DNA of 64,000 bases, from the NCBI RefSeq assembly GCF_005938385.1, contig NZ_VCRA01000006.1:1-64000 (forward strand), given 5' to 3'. The notes beneath the pieces are model-generated. The model was given only the letters and a program-made list of their open reading frames with translations. It made no database searches and was not told the origin of the DNA. A program made the position numbers and the translations under genes. Origin of the DNA: Paenibacillus mesophilus (GTDB taxonomy: Bacteria; Bacillota; Bacilli; Paenibacillales; NBRC-103111). This document shows, in pieces, positions 42,956 to 51,811 of the stretch (position 1 is the first letter of the stretch; every line of letters begins with the position of its first letter).

Positions 42956-44476
42956 TTAATTCGCCTCCTTATCGTTTTTCGCAAGCAAGACCGCAGGCGG
43001 CGCCGGAATCTCGTCGTCGTTACCGCCGTAGTAGCTGTTGATGTTCGGCGCGCCTCTGCCGCTGTAATCGTCAACGGCCAAAGATCGCTCCAGCTTTTCG
43101 AGCGCGTTCGTGCTCATCTGCTCAAGCTCCGATTTGTCGAAAGCGCACCGGCTATTCGCCGAAAGATCGGAAACGAGCTTTTCCCGGCGAGACTTCTGGT
43201 TCCGCTGGCTGTTCGTGATGAAATCCCGAAGGTCGCCGTCAGGGATCGCGGCGATAAACTGCTCCATCGTTTGGTTGCTTGCTGGCGGCATATCGGTTGC
43301 CGCCCCCGCGTTGGCCGCTGGCGCTGTGCTGCCACAACCGCATGGTTTACTATTTGCCGAAGGCGTCGGCGCTGGCGGTTTCTGCTCCTCTTGGGAGTTA
43401 GCCGCAGGGGACAGCCTGCTCAATTGATCTTCCGTCAGAGTTTCCAGCCATACGCGGTCAATATCCGCAAACTGAGTACGGCCATTCGCGATAAGTCCGT
43501 TAATAATCTCCTTCTTACTCACGCCATCATCTCCTTGATTATGATTGGTTTGCGGCTGTTCTGTGGTCGAAGCATTCGAGGTTACCGGTTCGTATGTCTC
43601 AACGTGCCGTACTTCGGTTTGATCACCGAGAGTGATCTTCCCCTCTACGTCCACCGTGTAGTTACGGCGCCACAGCCTCCCGTCAAAACCGTTTGCTGTA
43701 CTTTCCTGATAGATGAAATAGTCAGAATATACCCGACGGATCAGGAATCTCATTGCGTCGCCGGTGGCTGCCGTCATGGCAGTTTCGAGTCCGTTTTGAA
43801 TCGTTCGAAAATCCGCCTCGTTCCCGGTCAATTCCGATCCCTCAACACGGAACAGGTTAGTTGCAAATTCCTTCATTTTGGCAAACAGGCTCATCGTCTT
43901 TTTCTCACCTCCTTCCCGTGAGTTGATCCGGGGTGCTCCACAGCCGTCCCTCCACGAACAAGCCCCGATCTCATCAGGAAGAAGCGCCAGATGGTCGGGG
44001 CGAAGATTTCGCTGTATGCCATTGTAGGACACGCCGTTGAAACTGCCATCGCCAGGCTCCGTATCGTTGAAATATGCCGTCGATACCTCAAGAGGCTCGC
44101 CTCGCTCTAATCGTTCGAGTGCAGTCAATGCTCGCCCGCCGAGCTCCCGGCACTTGTTGATGTCAACCCATATTTCGCCGCGAAGCGCATTTCCGTCGAA
44201 GGAAGCCCGAAAGAAACGGCCGACGCTATCGGAAGCGATAAGCTCCGGGGTGTTGGCGCTGATCGGCATTCCCCGGTCCATCGGATGGCCGATCGGAAGC
44301 GGAATACCGTTCCATGCATCGACATAAGCACCGATTTCTTCCGCCAGCAGAAGCTCGCCGTTTAGAACGCCTTCCCGGACGGCAACAACCGGAGCTACGA
44401 GGTATTCGATACCGTCCAGAGACTCACGACGTATCGTGGAGTCCGTATTGGCACGAAGAACCGATAAATGCTTCAC
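42956..44476 (-). CDS. Prohead protease/scaffold (DUF2213-like)
   Basis: Protein of 506 aa. The first about 190 residues are a DUF2213 protease-like domain (YLVAPVVAVREGVLNGELL ... GIPLPIGHP ... RNLRPDHLALLPDEIGACS). The C-terminal portion is low complexity and acidic/Asn-rich, suited to act as scaffold and be removed on maturation. Confidence 0.82.
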   Translation of the reverse strand: MKHLSVLRANTDSTIRRESLDGIEYLVAPVVAVREGVLNGELLLAEEIGAYVDAWNGIPLPIGHPMDRGMPISANTPELIASDSVGRFFRASFDGNALRGEIWVDINKCRELGGRALTALERLERGEPLEVSTAYFNDTEPGDGSFNGVSYNGIQRNLRPDHLALLPDEIGACSWRDGCGAPRINSREGGEKKTMSLFAKMKEFATNLFRVEGSELTGNEADFRTIQNGLETAMTAATGDAMRFLIRRVYSDYFIYQESTANGFDGRLWRRNYTVDVEGKITLGDQTEVRHVETYEPVTSNASTTEQPQTNHNQGDDGVSKKEIINGLIANGRTQFADIDRVWLETLTEDQLSRLSPAANSQEEQKPPAPTPSANSKPCGCGSTAPAANAGAATDMPPASNQTMEQFIAAIPDGDLRDFITNSQRNQKSRREKLVSDLSANSRCAFDKSELEQMSTNALEKLERSLAVDDYSGRGAPNINSYYGGNDDEIPAPPAVLLAKNDKEAN

Positions 44477-45903
44477 ACGTCTTCCTCCCCTTCCGGATCA
44501 AGACTCCTTCGCCTGCTGCGCTCAACAAATTCCACATCGGCATCATCGCCGTTGTCCAGTTCATCGTCGCCATCCAACTTCTCCAATTCCGGGTGATCCG
44601 GTTCCAATCCGAGAACCTTCTCCCGAAACTCAGAAACCGGGACAACCCGATTTGTTTCGCCGAATGGGGCATATGCCTTGATCGCCTGCGCCTTCTTCAA
44701 TCCTATGTCGGCCCGATCCTTGTCATCCAACTCGAACAGATCGGGCCAATCCACCTTGTAAGGATCGCCCGGAGACGGTAATGCTCCGATCGCGATCAAC
44801 TTGTCCACGAGCGGCCGCAGGATCAAAGGTTCCGCGTATCGTTCTTGGCGCTCCTTGATAAAAGCAACCCAGTTTGTCTCGTCCTGGGAGCTGGCAAGCT
44901 CGCCGCGCTCCGAACCGATGAGGATACGCTTCGGGATGTTTGTTGACCCGGATATCAAGGACATCAGAATCTCGAAATGGCCGGTAGGATCAGCGATTTC
45001 ACTATCCAAGGATTTCAAGTCCATTCCAGACGTCCGGATGTACCTGCGCAGACCGTGAATGTATTCGTCGATTTCCTCTGAAATCTTTTGACCTTCTCCT
45101 GGCTCGAGAGTGTGGTCGTCACGCAAATCCGCATGCAAGCCTTTATATGCGCCCTGCCAAAACATTTCCGCCGAACCGCCCGCAACCTTTTCAAGATTAT
45201 CGAGCAGATTCAGCACACGCTTGAGCCGCGGGCGACCGAACACTTCATCTTCAAGCAATCCCTCAGACGGCACATGAATCACCCGGGAATGGTGCACGAG
45301 TTGCTGCTGTGCTGAAAAAGCCGTGCCGTTGATCCCGCTGCCATCGATCGCAAAATCGATCCGGTATTCTTCTGGCCGTCCAAAACGAGCACTATTCGGA
45401 TTGGTGTCCCATTTATTGATGGTTGCTCGTTTCTCGCCATAGGGAGTCAAGTAAAGGACATCCCCTGGCCCCCGAAGGCTACCGGGATTCAGGGGGCGGT
45501 TCAAGGCCCCGGAACCACGGACCCCAATAAGCAAAACGGCATAGTGCCCGATGCCCGCCAATTTATCGATGCGCTCCATGTACTGATTGACGCCGAGCTG
45601 CTTCGTCAGCGTATTCCATGCGGCCTCAAACGCAGTCTCGTTGTTCTCGTCGTCATCTTCTTTGAGCTTCGGCGCGTGTCTCCACGTAGCGGAGGCCGGC
45701 TTGTCGATGACGTTCCCGGCTATGTCCTGCCGCTCATACCGTGCGTAGTAATCGTCGTAACGAGGGTTCTTGTTGTACCCCAGCACGTCATACATATTAC
45801 GGCGGCCTCCGAACTGTTTGCCGAGAAGCCCGGCCAGTCCGCTACGCTGCATCAGCAGGGATAAGGCCGAAAATCCTCTTTTCAAAGTCATCACCTCCCC
45901 CAT
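44473..45903 (-). CDS. Portal protein (DUF1073-type)
   Basis: Protein of 476 aa. ERQDIAGNVIDKPASATWRH, EDEVFGRPRLKRVLNLLDNL and SGSTNIPKRILIGSERGELA are DUF1073 portal features. The start may be 45903 (AAGG upstream) or the TGATG-coupled ATG at 45891. The gene follows terminase by overlap. Forms the dodecameric DNA gate. Confidence 0.87.
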   Translation of the reverse strand: MGEVMTLKRGFSALSLLMQRSGLAGLLGKQFGGRRNMYDVLGYNKNPRYDDYYARYERQDIAGNVIDKPASATWRHAPKLKEDDDENNETAFEAAWNTLTKQLGVNQYMERIDKLAGIGHYAVLLIGVRGSGALNRPLNPGSLRGPGDVLYLTPYGEKRATINKWDTNPNSARFGRPEEYRIDFAIDGSGINGTAFSAQQQLVHHSRVIHVPSEGLLEDEVFGRPRLKRVLNLLDNLEKVAGGSAEMFWQGAYKGLHADLRDDHTLEPGEGQKISEEIDEYIHGLRRYIRTSGMDLKSLDSEIADPTGHFEILMSLISGSTNIPKRILIGSERGELASSQDETNWVAFIKERQERYAEPLILRPLVDKLIAIGALPSPGDPYKVDWPDLFELDDKDRADIGLKKAQAIKAYAPFGETNRVVPVSEFREKVLGLEPDHPELEKLDGDDELDNGDDADVEFVERSRRRSLDPEGEEDV

Positions 45904-47312
45904 GCGCCGGCCTTTTTCCGATCATCCTTCGCGAACGACAGCACGACGGCATCCGCCCGGTCCGGCGAATCAAGACCGCGCTTTTTCATGTCTTCCTTAC
46001 GTTCCAAAGCGATCTTTCCTTTGCTCGTCATACGATATTTCCGTTGAGTCAGCTGCGTAATGAGCCTATCGTCGTCCGGCAACTCCAACCCGACCGGCTC
46101 CCCTTGCAAATGCTTAGAGAAACACTCCTGCAGCAGGTTACGCAAGTCCGCCCACGTCTCCGTGCCGCGATTCTCGTAATGCTCCTCCTCGGAGGACATG
46201 GGTCTTGATCCGTTATTCACGGGAATCACGTGCCAATTCTTCAAGCCCTGCTCGCGGATGACCTCATTGAGCCGGTCCGTCACGCCGCCGCCGACGCCAC
46301 TGTCGTCCACCTTAATCTCGACGCGCTGAAGCTGCGGAAACTGACGAAGCGTCTCTTTACCGGTATTGATTACCCATCCAGCCGTGACCATTGTGTCTTG
46401 CTTGTTGTAACATTTGAGCTTGAATACCTTCATGCCGATCCGTGGTGCGATGACCGTTTCGTCGTCCCCGAAGCGTGCAACGTCGACGCCCAGATGCAAT
46501 GTATCGCCGACCGGGGCGATAGATGACCCCGCAGCCAACTCGACGAGCTCGAGTGCGATAAAGGCGTCAGCTTCCGCCTTCGGAAACTCCCCATATACCC
46601 GGACGCGTACGACATCGCTTTCGGCACCGTACTTGTCGATCAGCATCTGGATGTTCTCTCGGCTCGTCCGTTTGCTGTCCCGGCTGTCGACCTTGTGCGC
46701 CCGGAAGCGTGTTCGATCCCGATTATGGGAATCGTAAAAAACCCCGCTCGTCCGAGTGGGGTTGCCGCACATCAGCAATTTGTTTTCGGCGCCGGACAGC
46801 GTACCGAGGATCGCCTCCATAATGGGATCGGCGACGCCGGATGCCTCGTCTACAATGAAAAGCATGTAGTCTTCGTGAAATCCCTGCATGTTCTCCGGTT
46901 TCGTCGCCGTGCGGGCCGTCGCGAACCAGCGCTCTTCATGGCCGATCATATAAATCTTGGTTTTCGTCCATTTAAGCAGGTTCTTCACCTTGGACCGCTC
47001 GAGCCATTTGGCAACTTCGGCCCAAAGGACATCATGAAGCTGCTGCTTCGTCGGAGCTGTACAGACGACCTTCGGGTTCGGTCTACAGCAGAGAAACCAA
47101 ATGACCAGCGCTGCTTCGAAAGCCGTCTTCCCCACGCCCTGACCGGATCGGACACTGGTGCGAGGATACTGTGCAACGTCCATCATTGCGGCTTTTTGCC
47201 AGTCATCCGGATCAAAGTCGAGCATGTCTTCAGAAAAAGCGACCGGATCATCCCAATACAGGTCAATCAAGTCGACAAGCGTCGCGACCACGTTATACGG
47301 TTTACTACTCAT
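45891..47312 (-). CDS. Terminase large subunit
   Basis: Protein of 473 aa. ATPase Walker A RSGQGVGKTAFEAA, coupling region FLCCRPNPKVVCTAPTKQQ, Walker B YMLFIVDEASGV; nuclease domain starting LGVDVARFGDDETVIAPR. It packages DNA into the prohead and cuts the concatemer. Confidence 0.93.
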   Translation of the reverse strand: MSSKPYNVVATLVDLIDLYWDDPVAFSEDMLDFDPDDWQKAAMMDVAQYPRTSVRSGQGVGKTAFEAALVIWFLCCRPNPKVVCTAPTKQQLHDVLWAEVAKWLERSKVKNLLKWTKTKIYMIGHEERWFATARTATKPENMQGFHEDYMLFIVDEASGVADPIMEAILGTLSGAENKLLMCGNPTRTSGVFYDSHNRDRTRFRAHKVDSRDSKRTSRENIQMLIDKYGAESDVVRVRVYGEFPKAEADAFIALELVELAAGSSIAPVGDTLHLGVDVARFGDDETVIAPRIGMKVFKLKCYNKQDTMVTAGWVINTGKETLRQFPQLQRVEIKVDDSGVGGGVTDRLNEVIREQGLKNWHVIPVNNGSRPMSSEEEHYENRGTETWADLRNLLQECFSKHLQGEPVGLELPDDDRLITQLTQRKYRMTSKGKIALERKEDMKKRGLDSPDRADAVVLSFAKDDRKKAGAWGR

Positions 47313-48147
47313 CGGCGTTCACCTTTGCCTTACGGCGGGCGACAACCTCATCCATAGCGGCCACCCAACTCTGCGCTTCATTTCCGCCTCCACCCCCGGA
47401 ATCCTTAAGCCGCTGTTTCAGCTCGATCGCTTTCAGTTTCTTGTCCTGCACCCGGGTCAGCGCTTCTTCCAGTTTCAAGATGTCTTCGATCGGCCGGAAT
47501 TCGGTCTCCTCGATCTCGACGATGACCAATTCATCCCGGGGAATGGCGACGGTCTTCGTCTGGCCGCTTTTCTCGTCATGCACTGACATGACGTCCTTGA
47601 CCGTCCTTCGCTCCTGCAGCACACGCCGTTGCTTCTCCGTCAGCCCGTTCGTCAGCTTCTGGATTCGCTGCATCATCCGACGCTCGCGGATCGTCAGCAG
47701 GGTTATCTCATCGTCAGCCTGCTTCGTCGGATCAGTATCGACTTTCTGAACGAGCTGCCGTTCGTCCTCCTCGAGCGTATCCAGCCAGATCGTTTCATAC
47801 TCTCCGGTGGTAACGGCTTTCTTATTCCCCGGCGGACCGCCATCGCCGCCACGGTTTCCGAGAGCGTTTTTGCTACCCTTCGGCGGGCCGCCATTGTTGC
47901 CGACAGCGAACTTATTACCCGGCGGCGCGCCGGGCTTTCGTTTGGTAACGTTACTTTTCGGCGTTCTCGCATCATTGGTAACGTTACCTTTCAGCTTCTC
48001 GTCCCATTTGTCGATGCTTTTCCACTTTCGAATCTGCGTATCTCCAAGGCCGAGGGTGGCGGCGATGTCTTTCAATTTCATCTCGCCGCCGCTGTCCAGA
48101 TACATTTTCTCGGCCTTCTCCCGGTCGGGGCTTCGTTCCCTCGCCAC
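47305..48147 (-). CDS. Terminase small subunit (PBSX-type)
   Basis: Protein of 280 aa. The N-terminus ARERSPDREKAEKMYLDSGG and KLKDIAATLGLGDTQIRKWK form the PBSX-type helix-turn-helix. A Gly/Asn/Lys-rich linker (about 45-85) is followed by a helical oligomerisation part. A GTG start at 48147 fits the family and has GGGGTGG six bases upstream. Recognises packaging sites. Confidence 0.85.
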   Translation of the reverse strand: MARERSPDREKAEKMYLDSGGEMKLKDIAATLGLGDTQIRKWKSIDKWDEKLKGNVTNDARTPKSNVTKRKPGAPPGNKFAVGNNGGPPKGSKNALGNRGGDGGPPGNKKAVTTGEYETIWLDTLEEDERQLVQKVDTDPTKQADDEITLLTIRERRMMQRIQKLTNGLTEKQRRVLQERRTVKDVMSVHDEKSGQTKTVAIPRDELVIVEIEETEFRPIEDILKLEEALTRVQDKKLKAIELKQRLKDSGGGGGNEAQSWVAAMDEVVARRKAKVNADE

Positions 48148-48206
48148 TACATGCCACCCCACCTCCGAAGTGTTAAGTCGGTTTTATCCGGGGTGCTTCC
48201 CCGCTA

Positions 48207-48446
48207 TTAAAGGTCATCTTTTTGCAGCTCAAGGTCGATCTCGATCAATTTCTTCAAGTCATCGACCGTCTTGATCTCGATCCTGCCGTCTTGAAAGTCA
48301 CGGACCCAACGAGCAATGCCCGCCTGTATGATCTTCCGGTACTTTTCTTTCGAATCGATAATGCCCCCCAACACCTGAAGCTCGTGCTGGAGTAGGGCAT
48401 CACGATCAGAATCCTGCAAATAGGAACATTCGTTCTCATTTTTCAT
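48207..48446 (-). CDS. Small phage protein upstream of terminase
   Basis: Protein of 79 aa (MKNENECSYLQDSDRDALLQ ... IEIDLELQKDDL), helical and acidic. First gene of the late operon. Its start codon lies at the -35 of the opposing small-RNA promoter. Function unknown. Confidence 0.6.
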   Translation of the reverse strand: MKNENECSYLQDSDRDALLQHELQVLGGIIDSKEKYRKIIQAGIARWVRDFQDGRIEIKTVDDLKKLIEIDLELQKDDL

Positions 48447-48474
48447 TGTCAGCCACCCGGCCTTGTTGTAAAAT
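48446..48474 (+). promoter_or_regulatory. Promoter of the putative small RNA
   Basis: -35 TTGTCA (48446-48451), 17-base spacer, -10 TAAAAT (48469-48474). The predicted start falls at about 48481, the first base of a 10-bp stem. Confidence 0.65.
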
Positions 48475-48480
48475 GTTGGT

Positions 48481-48582
48481 GAGATAGTGGCTTTTCGCTT
48501 CCGTGGCCACGGGTTTCCACTATCTCGGCCGGGGGCTTCCCTGGGTGGATGGAGAGCGTTCTCAGCGCTCTCCTTTATTTTT
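48481..48582 (+). ncRNA. Putative phage small RNA beside terminase
   Basis: About 100 nt. It begins with a perfect 10-bp stem GAGATAGTGG (48481-48490)/CCACTATCTC (48517-48526) that encloses a CCGT/ACGG stem. A short GC-rich linker follows, then a terminator stem GGAGAGCG/CGCTCTCC (48551-48573) and TTTATTTTT. Promoter, start site and terminator are aligned as in a stand-alone small RNA. No coding frame with a ribosome site is present. It runs opposite to the late operon and ends inside the 3' end of the methyltransferase gene. No known RNA family recognised. Confidence 0.6.
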
Positions 48583-49606
48583 CAGCAAACCATTGCTTAT
48601 AGATTTCCGATGCAATGCCCTTCATCATCAGCGGCGGCACGCTCATTCCACATACGTACTGTACGTTCGCATCCGCAAAGTCATAGTCACGCGGGAATGT
48701 TTGCATACGGATGATATCGTCATCACTGATATGCCGCGGCTCATCGGACCTAAGAAAAACGGACGAGCTGGCAAGCGTATTCGGTACTTTTTGCCGTTTG
48801 ACCAAGATCGTGTTGAAGTTGTTGACCTTCCCCTCTTCACGACCAGTGACATCACCGATACTCAGGTCTTTGGGCCGGCGCTTTAACCAGCGTCGAAACG
48901 TCTTGCTCTCCCGATTTATCAGCGGCCCTTCCCCAGACTGAATGTCTCGATACAGGATAGGCGCTTCATTGAATTCAAGCAGCAGTTTCGGGTAGAACAA
49001 ATCGTCGCGCACAGCAATAAAGAAAAGGCGCTCCCTCTTTTGAGGAACACCCATAGTCGCCGAGTTAAGCAAAAAAAGCTGCGGTCGATATCCGATCTCT
49101 CGCAAACGGGAGAGCACCATACAAACGAAGCCGCGGGCCTTCCCGATCAGCATGCCCTTCACGTTCTCAGCGACAATCACTTTAGGCCGTAATCTCTCAG
49201 CGACATCCAGAAAATCAAAAAATAGATCGTCCAGACGTTGCACGGCTTGCCCTTCACGGAAAGCGAATTCGCCGCCCCATTTTTCCTCACGGCTTCCAGC
49301 CGTCGAGAAGACGCTGCACGGGGGCGATCCGTCCAGGATATCCAAGTCAAAGAGTTCAGCCGGCAGATCTGTATCCGGCAGATTCTTGAATTGCTGAATC
49401 GGCATCATATAGAAATGCTTCGGCTTGTGGTTCTGGCGGTAAATCCGCATCATCTGCGGGTCGATCTCGACATTACCAAGAACCGTATACCCTGCCAGTT
49501 TGTACCCCATTGTCGAACCGCCGCCGCAGCTGAAACAAGAGAAGACCGTCCGCCCGTGTTTCGTTACACGATCGATGTCTTTCAGGCTCCAATCCCACAC
49601 CGGCAT
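48575..49606 (-). CDS. DNA (cytosine-5) methyltransferase
   Basis: Protein of 343 aa. Motif I TVFSCFSCGGGSTMGYKLAG, catalytic motif IV LDGSPPCSVFS, motif VI AENVKG, motif VIII PQKRERLFFIAV and motif X YVCGMSVPPLMMKGIA are all present. The ATG at 49606 follows GGAGGAG and overlaps the stop of the ParB-like gene. It methylates phage or host DNA, probably for protection against restriction. No partner endonuclease is visible. Confidence 0.92.
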   Translation of the reverse strand: MPVWDWSLKDIDRVTKHGRTVFSCFSCGGGSTMGYKLAGYTVLGNVEIDPQMMRIYRQNHKPKHFYMMPIQQFKNLPDTDLPAELFDLDILDGSPPCSVFSTAGSREEKWGGEFAFREGQAVQRLDDLFFDFLDVAERLRPKVIVAENVKGMLIGKARGFVCMVLSRLREIGYRPQLFLLNSATMGVPQKRERLFFIAVRDDLFYPKLLLEFNEAPILYRDIQSGEGPLINRESKTFRRWLKRRPKDLSIGDVTGREEGKVNNFNTILVKRQKVPNTLASSSVFLRSDEPRHISDDDIIRMQTFPRDYDFADANVQYVCGMSVPPLMMKGIASEIYKQWFAEK

Positions 49607-50145
49607 CACGACGCTCCTCCAGCCTTATCGAAAACAAAACCGCAACGCGGACACTCGCAATCGAACTGGGATTTGTCAAAATCGTCCGCATTCAATTCTC
49701 GGTTTATGAAGTCCCCGGCAATATCGTCAGGGGGCTCGGCAAACTCTTCAATGAGCCGATCCACTTCACCAGGATCAAACCCGGACAGGAGGAGGTCCAC
49801 GCCGCTTGTGCGCAGCTCGTCGAGCAGATCGGACAGCGCCTCGTCGTCCCACCGGCCCGACACTTTGTTCAGCGCAAGGTTCAGCAGCTTTTCGCGCTCC
49901 AGATCCAAATCTACAACAGATACCGCGATCTCGGTCATCCCCAGCTCATCAACCATGATTTTGAACCGCTGATGCCCGCCGACCATGTTCCCGGTCCGCT
50001 CATTCCAGACGATCGGGTCTATATATCCGAACTCCATGATTGACCTTTTCAGCTTCTCATACTCCTGGTCGCCGGGACGAAGGTCCACTCTCGGGTTATA
50101 AGTTGCCGGATTGATCCGGTCAATGGCTATGGTTTCGATTCGCAA
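49606..50145 (-). CDS. ParB/sulfiredoxin-domain protein with zinc ribbon
   Basis: Protein of 179 aa. The ParB-type N-terminal domain is clear: IETIAIDRINPATYNPR ... FGYIDPIVWNE ... NMVGGHQRFKIM. The C-terminus ends in ECPRCGFVFD, a short zinc knuckle. TTG start at 50145 behind AAAGGAGG. Such proteins commonly accompany phage methyltransferases; it is coupled to the C5 methyltransferase by overlap. Confidence 0.85.
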   Translation of the reverse strand: MRIETIAIDRINPATYNPRVDLRPGDQEYEKLKRSIMEFGYIDPIVWNERTGNMVGGHQRFKIMVDELGMTEIAVSVVDLDLEREKLLNLALNKVSGRWDDEALSDLLDELRTSGVDLLLSGFDPGEVDRLIEEFAEPPDDIAGDFINRELNADDFDKSQFDCECPRCGFVFDKAGGAS

Positions 50146-50213
50146 AAATTTCGCCTCCTTTGAGCTGAGTCGGTTTTTGGACAAAAGAAAAAGCACCGGT
50201 CAGGGTGCCCTGA

Positions 50214-50834
50214 TTAAAGTTTATTATTTTCGTAAAGCGGAACTAATCTATCGTGAAGTTCCTTTACTTTACCATTCAGTAGTCTAAGGCGCTTTAGGTA
50301 CAAGACCTCATTAATATCACTCTTCCTTTCTCCATTGTCATAGTAAGTTAATTGAAAAATCTTCAAATGCGTTATTATTATATTTAACTCTGATGGCAAC
50401 ATATCATCGTTGGTATTGCGTATCAATGAATCAAACGGTACAGGAAAATCAGTCGGGAAACAACCAATTAAATCGTTGTCGCTTGTGTTCTGGATAACGC
50501 CCTCTAATAATTTGTTCAATTGATTCAGATGATTCAACAATACTAACTGATAAGTCTTTAACACATTTCGATTAAGCTCCTTATTTTCAATTCTTTTTTG
50601 TTTCATGAAGGCTCTTGTAGCATGAGTCAACGTCCATCTAACGCCAATCAGCGTAAGTGACCCACCAATAATTGATCCAACCGCCCCAATAATTCCTGAG
50701 TTTATACCTTCTGGAAAGCCGAACTTTTCAAAGAAAACCTGACCAACCAAAATCAATAATAAAATGCTTGTACTAGACAACGCAAATATTATGCCTACCT
50801 GCATCCATTTAATTATTTTATCCTGAATATCCAT
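50214..50834 (-). CDS. Two-helix membrane protein, AT-rich insertion
   Basis: Protein of 206 aa: helices at about 12-34 and 45-68 (second with GAVGSIIGGSLTLIGV), then a helical cytoplasmic part. GGAGGAG precedes the ATG at 50834. Its plan is the same as that of the protein at 21314. Base composition is far more AT-rich than both neighbours. Superinfection exclusion or defence is an inference. Confidence 0.65.
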   Translation of the reverse strand: MDIQDKIIKWMQVGIIFALSSTSILLLILVGQVFFEKFGFPEGINSGIIGAVGSIIGGSLTLIGVRWTLTHATRAFMKQKRIENKELNRNVLKTYQLVLLNHLNQLNKLLEGVIQNTSDNDLIGCFPTDFPVPFDSLIRNTNDDMLPSELNIIITHLKIFQLTYYDNGERKSDINEVLYLKRLRLLNGKVKELHDRLVPLYENNKL

Positions 50835-50859
50835 ATCAGTCACTCCTCCAACGATCATC

Positions 50860-50898
50860 ATTCGACAAAAAGGAGGTAAATCCTCCCATACGTCGAAT
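50860..50898. promoter_or_regulatory. Two-tier inverted repeat between divergent genes
   Basis: Outer arms ATTCGAC/GTCGAAT (50860-50866/50892-50898) and inner arms GGAGG/CCTCC (50872-50876/50882-50886), each separated by 5 bases. It lies between the divergent genes starting at 50834 and 50923 and may be an operator or RNA hairpin. Confidence 0.45.
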
Positions 50899-50922
50899 AG
50901 TTCTTCCGGAGGTGAATGGAAT

Positions 50923-51090
50923 ATGGCCCGTAAAAGAAGAACATCCCGAAAGCAGGAACCAATGCCGTGGCCCTACGCTATTGCCGGATTCATCCTTTTC
51001 CTAATTCTAATGGCGCTCTTTATATTTTGGTTTGCTCCCATGGCTTGGGAAAACACTATGGAGCGAGCCAGAAACTTTAAAATGCCATAA
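50923..51090 (+). CDS. 55-aa single-pass membrane protein
   Basis: Basic N-terminus (MARKRRTSRKQEPMPWPY), one transmembrane helix (AIAGFILFLILMALFIFWFA), short C-terminus. GGAGGTGA precedes the ATG. First of three small rightward genes. Function unknown. Confidence 0.65.
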   Translation: MARKRRTSRKQEPMPWPYAIAGFILFLILMALFIFWFAPMAWENTMERARNFKMP

Positions 51091-51108
51091 TAATAGGGGG
51101 TTCCATTC

Positions 51109-51303
51109 ATGATCGAAAAGTACCCGCTTGCCAACGAACCCGGAAAAACCATGTTTGTCTTCCGCTCCCCGATTGGTAGCAAAATATACGGCCACATTAT
51201 CAAAGACCGGACGGACAAGGCGCCGGCAAAACTCCTCTTTGAAACGAGCAAATATGACTCCGTTGACGCGCTCAAGGCCGATTACCCGGAGGCGAAGGAA
51301 TAA
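51109..51303 (+). CDS. 64-aa phage protein, unknown function
   Basis: Reads MIEKYPLANEPGKTMFVFRS ... LKADYPEAKE; GGGGG at 51095 before the start. It overlaps the next gene (TAATG). Small beta-rich protein, family not recognised. Confidence 0.6.
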   Translation: MIEKYPLANEPGKTMFVFRSPIGSKIYGHIIKDRTDKAPAKLLFETSKYDSVDALKADYPEAKE

Positions 51304-51497
51304 TGCTCGCTTCCGGTTTCGTATTACGTTCCGACCATCATTTCCGAGTCGCCATGCATAACAACCTGCCGGTCGAGGTGTGGCTTTCTGGTAAACTCCA
51401 CGACTATGGTGGGCCCATTGAAGTGAACACCGACGATATGGTCAAGATTAATGGGCTCCGCTTCGCGAAGGTCATGTTCGAGTTTCGGATCAGATGA
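51303..51497 (+). CDS. 64-aa phage protein, unknown function
   Basis: Reads MLASGFVLRSDHHFRVAMHN ... FAKVMFEFRIR. Translationally coupled to the preceding gene by TAATG. Family not recognised. Confidence 0.5.
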   Translation: MLASGFVLRSDHHFRVAMHNNLPVEVWLSGKLHDYGGPIEVNTDDMVKINGLRFAKVMFEFRIR

Positions 51498-51507
51498 TAC
51501 TTGTTGA

Positions 51508-51609
51508 TCAGGTAAGCCAGTACACCAACCATCCAAGAACGATCCAAATCGCCGTCGACAGAAGGAAGCCATTGATAAATCCTCGTGCTGCCTGCAAATC
51601 ATCGACCAC
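51508..51609 (-). CDS. 33-aa membrane peptide
   Basis: GTG start at 51609 with CGGAGG seven bases upstream; reads MVDDLQAARGFINGFLLSTA and ends in a hydrophobic helix (WIVLGWLVYWLT). Coding is plausible because of the good ribosome site and single membrane helix. It overlaps the upstream 31-codon frame. Confidence 0.45.
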   Translation of the reverse strand: MVDDLQAARGFINGFLLSTAIWIVLGWLVYWLT

Positions 51610-51694
51610 GGCCGTGCCTCCGTTCATTGCGGTTTCTCGGATCGGGTGCAGAATATGAAGCGAGTTTTTTAATAAGCATTTGAAACCACTTCAT
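51599..51694 (-). CDS. 31-aa basic peptide
   Basis: Reads MKWFQMLIKKLASYSAPDPR ... HGRGR behind GGGGTGG. Very short; supported only by the site and by overlap with the next small frame. Confidence 0.3.
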   Translation of the reverse strand: MKWFQMLIKKLASYSAPDPRNRNERRHGRGR

Positions 51695-51811
51695 AGGACC
51701 ACCCCAGTTCATTTCATTCCGGCACTTGCTGCGGCGGCCGGCAAGCCGTGGCGATCCGTCCCTTTGTCGCCTGCCATCGACGTTCGCCCCCGGAGGTGTG
51801 GGGTTGTCCAA

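Noticed and set aside
44473..45903. Portal gene as an Acb1 anti-CBASS protein
   Set aside because: DUF1073 proteins are sometimes labelled this way, but position directly after terminase and the portal motifs support portal; I see no separate nuclease domain.
48551..48582. Hairpin at the end of the C5 methyltransferase as its terminator
   Set aside because: The T-tract follows the stem on the plus strand only; on the minus strand it is preceded by it, so it cannot serve that gene as a standard terminator.
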